From Tenrec ecaudatus (taxonomy: Eukaryota > Chordata > Mammalia > Afrosoricida > Tenrecidae), in assembly GCF_050624435.1 (NCBI RefSeq), contig NC_134539.1:123115525-123179524 (forward strand): a stretch of DNA of 64,000 nt, in the 5' to 3' direction. The first letter of the stretch is position 1; each line of letters starts with the position of its first letter. The position numbers and the translations under genes are program-made. Below the pieces are notes generated by a model. The model worked only from the letters and a program-made list of their open reading frames with translations, ran no database searches and was not told where the DNA came from. Below, one piece after another: positions 54,936-64,000 of this stretch.

Positions 54936-55697
54936 TTATTTATTTTTATTTTATTTAATTTTAACAATTTATTAGGGGCTCATACAATTCTTATCACAGT
55001 TCATACATATACATACATCAGTTGTATAAAGCACATCTGTACAGTCTTTGCCCTAATCATTTTTTTCTCCTCTTTTCTTTTTTTACATTTTATTAGGGAC
55101 CCATACAACTCTTATCACCATCCATACATATACATACATCAATTGTATAAAGCACATCCATACATTCCCTGCCCCAATCATTCTCAAAGCATTTGCTCTC
55201 CACTTAAGCCCCTTGCATCAGGTCTTTTTTTTTTCCCCTCCCTCCCCTTTCCCCCTTCCCTCATGTGTCCTTGGTAATTTATACCTCGTTATTTTGTCAT
55301 ATCTTGCCCTATCCGGAGTCTCCCTTCCCCCCTTCTCTGCTGTCCCTCTCCCAGGGAAGAGGTCACATGTGGATCCTTGTAATCAGTTCCCCCTTTCCAA
55401 CCCACTCACCCTCCACTCTCCCAGCATCGCCCCTCACACCCTTGGTCCTGAAGGTATCATCCACCCTGGATTCCCTGTACCTCCAGCCCTCATATGCACC
55501 AGTGTACAGCCTCTGTCCTATCCAGCCCTGCAAGGTAGAATTCGGATCATGGTAGTTGGGGGGAGGAAGCATACAGGATCTGGGGGAAAGCTGTGTTCTT
55601 CATCGGTACTACCTCACACCCTAATTAACCCATCTCCTCTCCTAAACCCCTCTATGAGGGGATCTCCATTGGCCGACACTTGGGTCTTGGGTCTCCA
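54936..55697 (-). mobile_element. L1-type copy with doubled 3' end, flanked by 645-bp repeats
   Basis: Antisense: 'caatttattaggggctcata' and 'cattttattagggacccata' are the two successive 3' units. It continues upstream through 'gtcatatcttgccctatccg', 'ggatccttgtaatcagttcc' and 'tagttggggggaggaagcat' to the 5' truncation at 'gggtctcca'. It abuts repeat copy A on the left and copy B on the right with no other short target duplication visible. Confidence 0.92.
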
Positions 55698-56345
55698 TGT
55701 ACTATATTCTTAAAAAGACTTTTGAAGTATAAAATAACATTAAATTGAACCTTTTTTTCCCGTTTTCTTTTTTTTTAAATAAATAGTTTTCAACCTTTTT
55801 TTTCTAAAGGAGTTCTGTGGTTTTACTTTTTTTTTTTTGACACCTTGATCTTTGTTCCATTTGAAATTTGTTTCAGATTAAGGAGTATAGCAGGAAGCAT
55901 CATTTTTATGTTCCAAGTGATTATCAGATGTCAAAATAACATACACACACACACATACACATGCAAAAAACTACACAGTATATCTTTTTATGCAAAAAAC
56001 TACACAGTATATCTTTTTTCTATTTGGAAATAATATATTTATGATTAACTAAATTCACACTTTTTTAAGAACCTACAAGTTTTATTTATTTCTCAATAAA
56101 TCATAAGCTTTTAGCATTAGAAAATCAGTTTATGAGTATTGTGGAAGATTAGAAAACAGAGAATTTTACAGCACCACACAAAAATTATCTTTGTGAATAT
56201 CCTTTGAGTTATTTTTCTGTGGGTATTTATAAAGATATATGCACTTTTGTATCTGAGAGGAATTACTAAGAGGTGAACAATGGGTAAACATAATAGTGAG
56301 GTAGGAGGAAAAAAGAGGAAAGAAAAAAAATATATGTGTATTTTT
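55698..56345 (+). repeat. Direct repeat copy B (~648 bp) right of the L1 insertion
   Basis: It begins 'tgtactatattcttaaaaag', identical to the start of copy A, and ends at 'tatatgtgtattttt'. There it continues into 'atatatgtatatatatgc', the presumed pre-insertion sequence. The T-run followed by AT fits an L1 endonuclease nick (TTTT/A). Confidence 0.95.
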
Positions 56346-56374
56346 ATATATGTATATATATGCAAATGCAACAA

Positions 56375-57315
56375 GGAAACAGATGGACTTTGGGCCTCTA
56401 CTTAAATCTTACCTCAGTTGAAGAACAGTTTGTTCTAATAATGTAGCATTGTATGAGACTCATCTTCCTGACACAATTGGTGAAGACAAAATGGATGCAC
56501 AAGCAAATATGGTGAAAAAGCTGATGGTGCCTGGCTATTAAAAGATACAGCGTCTGGGGTCTTAAAGGCTTGTAGTTAGACAAGCAGTCATCTAGCAGGG
56601 AAGCAACAACACCCACATGGAAGAAGCACACCAGCCTGTGTGATTATAAGGTGCTGATGAAAAGAGGTATCAGAAGTTCAAAAACAAGCAACCAAAGCAA
56701 TGTGAATGTAGTAGACCCAAATCCAAACTGAAGATAATTGGACAGTCCCTCTCAGAAAGGCCACACAGAAGAAATGATAAATCGTGGGTGAGGTATGGCA
56801 TTGATGAACCTCATAACTATCCTTTAGTTCTTTAATACTTCCTCCCCTTACTATTATGTTTTTATTTACTTTACCTCATTAATCATGGTAGATTTGCATA
56901 AGCTCATTTGTGTATTTAATATCATTTGGCACATGAAAGTCAAGATAGGAACAGTAACAGGAGTAACGGGGCCTTAAGGGTACGGGAAGGGAGATGGGGA
57001 GGGACCGGAGAGCACTGATGACTGCGTAATCCCATTCATGCAGATCGAGCAACAGAATTGTATGTGAATGGATATACTGGACTGTGTGAGATATGGCAAA
57101 CAAAAACAAACCGTTAAAGAAAACAAAGGGAATGAGGGTTCTTGAGTGGTATAGTGTGAGAGAAAGGGGATAAGGGGAGCTAGTATCAAGGAGTTCAAGA
57201 AGAAAGAAAATGTTTTGAAACTGTGGTCGCAATTGTACTACATTGCTTGATGCGACTGAACCATGGAATGTTATATCTGCAAGCACTCCCAATAAAATCA
57301 TTAAAGATAAGTATC
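56375..57315 (+). mobile_element. Old, diverged L1-type 3' UTR (~0.94 kb)
   Basis: 'gactttgggcctctacttaa', 'aaaagatacagcgtctgggg' and 'cacatggaagaagcacacca' lead through a weaker G-rich tract to 'gcaagcactcccaataaaat'. Block order equals the younger family, but the middle and terminal parts are clearly different, so it represents a separate older lineage. Confidence 0.75.
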
Positions 57316-58695
57316 TAAAAATAGATATGTGTACTTTTACCAAAATGAGACCATGTACATGTTGCTTTGTAACCCACTCCAATATCATGATCTCAACTTA
57401 ATCATATTAATAACCTTGTATTCTCTTTAATGCCTACATTCAAATTGCACCAACTATATTCAAAATGGCCTTTACTTTGATGAACCGGCATATCTAAATC
57501 AAGATTCAATCCAGATCCATAAACAGGTGTTAATCTAGCACAGTCCTTTCACAATATTTGATGATGTGCAAACATTTGGACATTAGAGCAGTAGGAGATC
57601 TTCCTCCCACCCCTGGGATTTTACTCTTAAAGAGTGAATTGTGAAGTTCCCACTTAGATTTGAATCGCCATCTGCCAGAAATATCACAGAAGATATTTCT
57701 GCCAACCGCGGCAGACTCTCAGATGGTACCCTAAACCAAATGCCTTTCACACCAGGAAATGAAATATGGACAATATAAATAGAATGTGCAAAAAGGACCA
57801 GAGAACAAGGAGGATGTGACCTCAAGAGAATGACCTGTAGTGGGAGGAAGGGAGTGATGCTCCAGAAGGAAGTAGGGAAGTAATGAGAGGACAGGATCTC
57901 TGTGGATAGGGGAATTGTTTCAGGAACTAGTGAAAACCAAAAAACTCAGTGCTATCGAGTTGCAACCCAGTTGCCCGAGAGCGAGCAGCCACAAGGAAAC
58001 CTGAGAATGTTGGAACCTGCGCAAGCTGCCAGAGAAGGAAAGCACAAACATTTTCCAGGAGAAAAGAACTGGCTGCATCCTGTCAGTGGCAGAAAACTCG
58101 TGAGACCTGGAAAAAACAGAGCAACACAATTGCATTCCAGCTCTCAGAGGTTCCCTCAGAGGAAACAGCAGGCTTTCCAAGAGGAGTCCCTGAGCTTCGC
58201 CAACAACACACATTCACACAAGACAGTAATGTCCCTGAACTAGACTCTCCTACAGAGTGTGAGAGATGGTACAGTTGTTTTGCCAGAGAGCCGTTCGGAT
58301 TCAGATCGTTGGTTCATGAGAACGTTTTCACATTTAAATCAGTTCAGTAAGGCTGTATTATGAAAATTCTTAACCCACTGGTGTAGCCCCCTTTTGTGTT
58401 CTCACTAGAGAGGGGCAGTCTCAATTGTTGCAATGTCATCCTGGATAAAAATGGAATCATTTGCTGATACTTCAAAATATCTTCCACACACAACAGACCA
58501 TTGCGACAGTGGGGAAGCAAAACCAGAAGAATGGGGCATCATTTTTTTCTCTACCTATGGCTATAGACTTAGGGCTTACAAACATTTACCCTGAATTTGA
58601 GATGTCCTCAGGTGTTGAAGACTAGAAGATGTTACTGGGAAAGTGGCATAAAACAGACACTAAAAGCACCTTCATTAAATGCAGTACCATCATTC
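57316..58695. other. No recognised gene
   Basis: 'aaaactcagtgctatcgagt' at about 57940-57960 is the start of an antisense AfroSINE tail, but the rest of that SINE is not there. The following 400 bp (57949-58350) has an open frame of 133 codons rich in Arg, Glu and Gln without known domains. I cannot decide between chance and an unknown exon or repeat. Confidence 0.35.
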
Positions 58696-58699
58696 CCCC

Positions 58700-58788
58700 A
58701 GTTAGTCTCGGAAACCTGCAGGGGCAGATCAACCTGCCCCATGGAGGTTACATGAGTCAGAACTGACTTGATAGCAGTGAGTTTTAAG
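58700..58788 (+). mobile_element. AfroSINE 3' half
   Basis: 'gtctcggaaacctgcagggg' and 'cagatcaacctgccccatgg' lead to 'gagtcagaactgacttgata' and 'gcagtgagtttta'. Confidence 0.78.
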
Positions 58789-59286
58789 GTCAGGGTAACA
58801 TTACTATTTTATCAGGCTTTGCCAGGTTAGTTATGCACAAAACACAGGGAACATAAGCAGCAGGCTCAGGTGGCTGTCCAGAGCTGGAAAGCATCGCTTT
58901 ACGTGTGGTAGTAAGCTCTCCATCACTGCAGGCAGAGAGGAAATGCCCTTTATCGGGCACACAGTTTACCTGGATAAGGCTGGAACGCGTGATCAATGAA
59001 GTCTCTTCACACTGTAGAATCCTAAAAATCCAAATATTCCTCTTTTCCAATTTCTATGTTCAGGTGAAGTAAACATTTCTCTCCCCAAATTATAAAGGCC
59101 TTCTTAGCTCAAATGATTTGAGTGAAGTTATTTTAAAAACTAGTTTACTTAGTTATTTTTAAAAATAGCTTACTTAGAAAAGGACAGCTTTTTTTTTTCC
59201 CCCTGAGAGAAATGTTACTATTCCCAGTAGTTCCCATCTGGGGCAAGAGGTTTGTTTCTTCTGAGATGACAGCATTATAGCTTTAT
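58789..59286. other. No recognised feature
   Basis: No exon or repeat recognised. T-run near 59191-59200. Confidence 0.35.
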
Positions 59287-59398
59287 TCCCCCCCCCCAAT
59301 CATTTTATTGGGAGCTCATACACCTCTTATCACAATTGATACATCCATCCATTGTGTCAAGCACATTTGTACATTTGTTGCCATCATCATTCTCCACA
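59287..59398 (-). mobile_element. Short L1-type 3' end (antisense)
   Basis: 'aatcattttattgggagctc' and 'catccatccattgtgtcaag' lead to 'gttgccatcatcattctc'. It is about 110 bp. A C-run replaces the usual T-rich tail at its left edge. Confidence 0.78.
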
Positions 59399-60036
59399 CA
59401 GCAGTTCGGCTTTTGACAGACTACATTCCGTGCTGCCATTAGAGCTCAATAGGATCAAGTATATCCTGCTACATTTTGCAAAACTTCCCAAATGGTTTCT
59501 CATTACAAAATCACATGACGTTAAAATGATGACTGTAGACACATTCTCAAGAAAAAAGGAAATGAATCAGCTATTAAGAGGCTGTGAAATAATGCGTAAA
59601 GGGTTCTATGGTTCTGGAATGTCTTGCTTAATTACAGAGAAACAACAGCTTTGTCACTGGCAAACTTTAACATACAATCTCAAAGATCACAGAAGACAGA
59701 AAAGATGAAACCCCTTTTTTCTCTTTTAACTCGTCTTTCCAATATGATTAAAATGGTTAAAATGAAGAAGTGAAAAAATAGAAAAAAATCAAACCTTGTG
59801 TAATGAGTGGGAAAGGCTTAGCATTGATACACAGTATATTGAACTTTTAGATACTTTGTGAAGCCTTACTTGGAAGACAAAGGAAGGCAATCTGATTTCT
59901 TTTTATCACACTCCGTATTTAAGCAGGTATGTGGTACAAGTGTCTTGCACACGACTAACATATAGGTTGGTACTCCCATTAAAATTAGAGCCAAGAAAAT
60001 TCAGTTTCAATTTTACTAGGAATCAGGGCTGAGCAC
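59399..60036. other. AT-rich, no recognised feature
   Basis: One 118-codon frame (59352-59708) starts inside the LINE fragment and has no recognisable domain. Confidence 0.35.
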
Positions 60037-60135
60037 AATGGCAATGAATGTACAAATGTGCTTTACAAAATTGATGGATGGATGGTGATGAGAGTTGTCT
60101 GAGCCCCTAATTAAAAAAAAAAAAGAAAGAAAGAA
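60037..60135 (+). mobile_element. Short L1-type 3' end
   Basis: 'atggcaatgaatgtacaaat', 'ttgatggatggatggtgatg' and 'gttgtctgagcccctaatta' are followed by an A-rich tail with AAAG steps. Confidence 0.8.
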
Positions 60136-60221
60136 GTGCAGGGATAAGGATTATGAGAAAGAGCCAGCCTGTGAACAGCAGTGCTGCAGTAGGAAAGTTG
60201 TTTTGAACTTGGTCTCCAAAG

Positions 60222-60402
60222 ACCTGGGTTGGACTGCTTACAACCGGGGCAATCTGGTGTGTGTTGAGCTTTAGTGCCCTCATCTATAAATCCGAGATTC
60301 TATCCCTTGCTTCCCAGGGCAATGAGAACAATTAAGTAAGAGGCTGGTTATGACCGTGCCTGGCATACAAAAGGTACTATATGAACACAATTTCCTTCCT
60401 CC
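60222..60402 (+). mobile_element. MIR SINE
   Basis: 'gacctgggttggactgctta', 'tagtgccctcatctataaat', 'gagaacaattaagtaagagg' and 'cgtgcctggcatacaaaagg' are the MIR core and right half in order. Confidence 0.78.
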
Positions 60403-61112
60403 ATCCAAAACAGAGGCAGAGCCTGCTAGCTGTTTTTGTAGAGTTTAAAGCAGGCATACTGGTATTCTGTATCAGTGACTTGAATAGGAATTGTTCGTAT
60501 TCCCTCCCTCTTTAAAGAATGGCTGCTGGGGGGAGCAGCTGTGATTGGTGTGCACATGGGGATGCCCGCCTCATCACGCAAATTTGGACCTGGCCACTGT
60601 CATGACCTTCTCCCAATACGTCCAACAGAAGGGTCAAAGTTGGATGTGTACCTGGGCTGCTGGGAGTTCCCCCACCAGGACACTCTAGGACAGAAGATTT
60701 GAGCTTTATGCCATCTTCCCATACTCACCCGACTGGGTACCCCTGTACACACTGCCCCTATTTCAGCCTAAGACTTCTTTGTGGATGAAAGGCAGGAGAA
60801 AAGCAGGTTGGGTAGACGGCAGTAAGCTGGACTGGATGTCTCACCTGCCTTTGTGTTTTTTTGCATGAAGATGGTGGGCTGAGGACTTCCTCAAGGGCAG
60901 TCCCCTGATGTTGACGCATTGCACCCATTTGTCTTCAGCGGTTGTATCAGGGAGTTGAACACACTTTTCCCCTTTGTGGAGACTGACCTAGCAGACGCCA
61001 CTGCCATCCACACCACCCCAAGGGAACTTGAGAACTGATTGCCCTGGAAACCTCTACTCCCTGGGTTTTTATACCCTATAGTCTAACCTTATTGATGGCC
61101 ACCTCGTTGCAC
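60403..61112. other. No recognised feature
   Basis: Balanced unique-looking sequence with no exon visible. Confidence 0.35.
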
Positions 61113-61114
61113 TT

Positions 61115-61550
61115 GGAATAAAATGCACATTATTACCCTGATCTTTGCAAGATGCCCCATGTGATCTAACCCCTGTCTAGCTCTCTCTAGATCTTATGCT
61201 GCAGCCTAGCTTACTTTGCTCCAAACATACTGACTCCCTCAGTGCTCCTTTCCCACCTGTGCACCTGCAGTGTGCTCTGCTCAAACACTCTTCCCTCTGG
61301 TTCCAAGTGCAGGAGCAAATGTCACCTCCTCCACAGGCCCAGCCACTGGACCTGCAGCTTCTGCATCACAACATAATTTACCAGCTAAATGAGGTGCTTT
61401 TTATTTATTGTTCAGTGCCTCCCCCCATGCCAAGGCAGGAATGATGTCTGTTCCCACTGTACCCATGCCCAGTGCTTGGCACATGGGGTACATTACAAAT
61501 ATTTGTTAAATGACTCAGTGATTAGTTGGCGAGTGAATAAAAAGAAGCAG
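61115..61550 (+). mobile_element. L2 LINE 3' end
   Basis: 'ataaaatgcacattattacc', 'catgtgatctaacccctgtc' and 'gcaaatgtcacctcctccac' lead to 'cagtgcttggcacatggggt' and 'aaatatttgttaaatgactc'. These are the conserved landmarks of the L2 C-terminus and 3' UTR. The 82-codon frames here are relics of the L2 ORF. Confidence 0.85.
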
Positions 61551-61820
61551 GGAAAAGCTGCAGTTTGGCTAGCTTCTCAGATGAGTCAGGGAGCCAGCTG
61601 GAAACACACACACTCGATTGGTGTGCATGGTTCCTAAGAAGTTACCTACTGCACTGTGGGGAAATTTATGGTTAGTAAAAGGTTAGTACAAGCAGAGTGC
61701 TCCTTCCCAGGAAGGCTGAATTGGAGAAGGGCTGTGAGCTCTTACTGGAAGCACTCAGCCGTGACTTACCGGAGGAACCTGAGGGAACGGATACCAGCCT
61801 TCCTCACTTCTCTATCTACT
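61551..61820. other. No recognised feature
   Basis: No repeat or exon recognised. Confidence 0.3.
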
Positions 61821-61822
61821 GC

Positions 61823-62020
61823 CAAAAACTCATTGCCGTTGAGTTAACGCCAACTCTCAATGACCCGATAGGACAGGGAAGAACTTCCCCTGAGGGCTTT
61901 CAAGAATGTAAATCTTTATGGGAGTAGAAAGCCTCAGCTTTCTCTCGAGTGGCTGCTAGTTTCAAACTGCTGACCTTGTAGTTAGCTACCCAATGCGTAA
62001 CCACTATGCCACTAGGCCCA
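61823..62020 (-). mobile_element. AfroSINE (antisense, complete)
   Basis: 'ctcattgccgttgagttaac', 'gacccgataggacagggaag' and 'gtggctgctagtttcaaact' lead to 'accactatgccactaggccc'. Confidence 0.88.
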
Positions 62021-62162
62021 GTTGGGGAGGAGGCAAGGGCTGGGGATAGGCTATGCAGCTCTGAATGGAGCAGAGTGGGCTTCCAAAGCTCATGAAAAAA
62101 TCTCCATCTTAATCCACTTTTCCACAAACGTTTCCAAGTTCCCTGGTATATGACAATTTTTT

Positions 62163-62642
62163 AAATTAAACTTAAAAAAATCATTACATTAGGCGCTCAT
62201 ACCATTCTTATCACAATCCAATCTTATCACAAACCAATTGTGTAAAGTACATTTGTACATTCATTGCCCTCATCATTCTCAAAACATTTGCTCTCCACTA
62301 AAGCCCCTGGCATCAGCTCATTTTTCCCCTCCCTCCCCACTCCCCTCTCACTCATGAACCCTTGTTAATTTATAAATTATTTTGTCATTATCTTGACCTG
62401 TCTGACGTCTCCCTTCACCCACTTTTCTGTTGTCTGTCCCCCAGGGAGAAGGTCACATGTAGATCCTTGTAATCGGTTCCCCCTTTCCATCCCACCCTCC
62501 CTATGCCCTCCCAGTATCGCCTCTCACACCACTGGTCCTGAGGGGTCATCCGCCCTGGATTCCCTGTGTTTCCAGTTCCCATCTGTACCAGTGTACATCC
62601 TCTAGTCTAACCAGACTTGCAAGGTAGGATTCGGATGATTGT

Positions 62643-62673
<31 letters not shown>

Positions 62674-63750
62674 CGCACGCGGCAGGGGAAGGGGGGAGGA
62701 AGCATTTAGGAACTAGAGTAAAGTTGTACTTTTCATCATTGCTACATCATACCCTGACTGGCTCGTCTCCTCCCGAAGACCCTTCTGTAAGGGGATGTCC
62801 AGTGGCCTACAAATGGGCTTTGGGTCTCCATTCCACACTGCCTCCCATCATTCACTATGGTAAGATTTTTTTGTTCTGATACCTCATGATCACACAGGCT
62901 GGTGTGCTTCTTCCATGTGGGCTTTGTTGCTTCTGAGCTAGATGGCCGCTTGTTTACCTTCAAGCCTTTAAGACCCCAGATGCTATATCTTTTGATAGCT
63001 GGCACCATCAGCTTTCTTCTCCACATTTGATTGTTCACCCTCTATGTCTTCAGCGGTTTTGTTGGGAAGGTGAGCATCACAGAATGCCAATTTAACAGAA
63101 GAAAAGTATTCTTGCACTGGAAAACACTCCTAAAGGCCAACAAACAATCCTAACTACAAGCTTCTCTTTCTTGTGTGTTGTTTTTTATCATTGGTTTGTT
63201 GTTTTCTTGTTGTATCTTGTTGCGTGGTTTTGCTCTGTCTTGTTTTTGTGCATGTTATTATCTCCGCAGGTCTGTCTAAATATGATAGGCTGGATGAACA
63301 ATTGGAGGATAAAGCAACGGGACAGACAGTTCCGGGGTCACATGAGAGAGGGGGAGGTGGGGTGAACGGTAGTGGTGTTAATAAACCCAGGGACAAGGGA
63401 ACAAGTGACCCAAATCGGTGGTGAGGAGGGTGTGGGAGGCCTGGCTGGGCATAATGAAGGGTAATGTAACCAAGAGGAATTGATGAAACCCTGGTGGGGA
63501 CTGAGCATGATAGTGGGACAGGAGGAAAGTCAAAGGAAGTAGATGAAAGAGCTGGGAGGCAAAGGGCATTTATAGAGGTCTAGATAAAGACATGAACATA
63601 TGCAAATATCTTTATGAGGATGGGGATATAGATCAATGTGCATAGATTAGTATTAAGGTAGCAGAAGGACACTGGGCCTCTACTCACGTCCTGCCTCAAT
63701 GCAAGAACACCTTCTTCTATTAAGTTGGCATTCCATGATGCTCCTGAGAT
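62163..63750 (-). mobile_element. L1-type LINE with 5' inversion
   Basis: From 62163 to about 63119 the 3' UTR is antisense ('tcattacattaggcgctcat' up to 'aagtattcttgcactgg'). At about 63120 the orientation flips: 63120-63750 is sense UTR from further upstream ('aacactcctaaaggccaaca', 'gtgggacaggaggaaagtca', 'tagtattaaggtagcagaag'). It ends with text ('ggcattccatgatgctcc') that also occurs antisense at about 63069-63095. This is the arrangement produced by twin priming. A TG microsatellite (62642-62673) lies in the antisense part. Confidence 0.88.
62642..62673. repeat. (TG)n microsatellite in an L1-type UTR
   Basis: About 16 TG units, followed by 'cgcacgcgg'. The other copies have 'gatagtgggggg' at this spot, so the tract arose after insertion or in this source lineage. 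Confidence 0.85.
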
Positions 63751-64000
63751 AAACTTCATTGCATCAAAGCACCACAGACAAGCCTAAAGGAACCATCTAG
63801 ACTAGAGCTGGACCCCTTCACATCTTATTTATCAGTCTGAACTGTTCCTTTCTCAGAAACCACCCCAATTTTTTCAGATATCCTTGTTTTTAACTGTCAT
63901 GACTTGCTGAATTACAGCAGCTGAATTCGATACAAGCTCAATGTCATTTCCTTCAAGAAACCATTCATCTTTCTGGGCTTGAGTAATGGAACAAGTAACA
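63751..64000. other. No recognised feature at window end
   Basis: No repeat or exon recognised in the last 250 bp. Confidence 0.3.

Noticed and set aside
55213..55713. 166-codon frame
   Set aside because: It is a chance frame in the antisense L1-type 3' UTR. Similar frames recur in the other copies (48133-48497 and 39090-39383) and shift with small indels.
57949..58350. 133-codon frame as a possible new exon
   Set aside because: It begins in AfroSINE-like tail sequence, has an Arg/Glu/Gln-rich composition with no known domain, and lacks clear splice sites. A protein or cross-species search would be needed to revive it.

Overview
The window is mammalian nuclear DNA, almost certainly from an afrotherian and most likely a tenrec (the lesser hedgehog tenrec or a close relative). 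Three repeat signatures support this. First, roughly thirty copies of an AfroSINE-type tRNA-derived SINE are present. Its core reads 'gagccctggtgg ... ggttcaaaaccaccagc ... ggggcagttctaccctgtcctatagggtc', and this family is restricted to Afrotheria. Second, there are BovB-like RTE LINEs whose 3' end resembles the tail of that SINE. Third, there are two copies of a SPIN-type hAT DNA transposon, a horizontally transferred family known among afrotherians from the tenrec. I infer the species; nothing in the sequence proves it.

I found no recognisable protein-coding exon anywhere. The only gene-like landmark is a strong CpG island at about 9.69-10.72 kb. It carries an NF-Y/CCAAT box, a FOX plus E-box composite and a good splice donor on the minus strand, so a gene probably starts near 10.47 kb and runs leftwards out of the window or through a very long intron. 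The gene is not identified. Open frames elsewhere, including 60-340 codon ones, are chance frames in repeats or in the GC-rich island.

Layout: 0-7 kb has RTE, MIR and AfroSINE relics. 7-11 kb is nearly repeat-free and holds the CpG island. 11-23 kb has two solo retroviral LTRs (each inside an AfroSINE and each with its own 4-bp target duplication), nested L1 3' ends, MIRs and a Tigger end. 23-29 kb has a 1.3 kb antisense RTE, an antisense mariner relic, and a triple nest (RTE, then AfroSINE, then SPIN). 29-39 kb is sparser, with an ERVL-type LTR, Tigger1/MER2 and MER5A relics. 39-51 kb is dense in a lineage-specific L1-type LINE with an unusually long 3' untranslated region, including a 1.5 kb copy carrying a SPIN miniature element and a scrambled ORF2 fragment. 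51-58 kb includes an L1 insertion flanked by a ~645-bp direct duplication. 58-64 kb has MIR, L2 and a 5'-inverted L1.

The biological content is therefore a record of mobile-element history: nested insertions give relative ages, many L1 insertions keep clear 9-18 bp target-site duplications, and one L1 lineage carries tandemly doubled 3' ends. Coordinates of old repeats are approximate (often +/-20 bp). Assignments to named families rest on recognising consensus features by eye, not on a database search.
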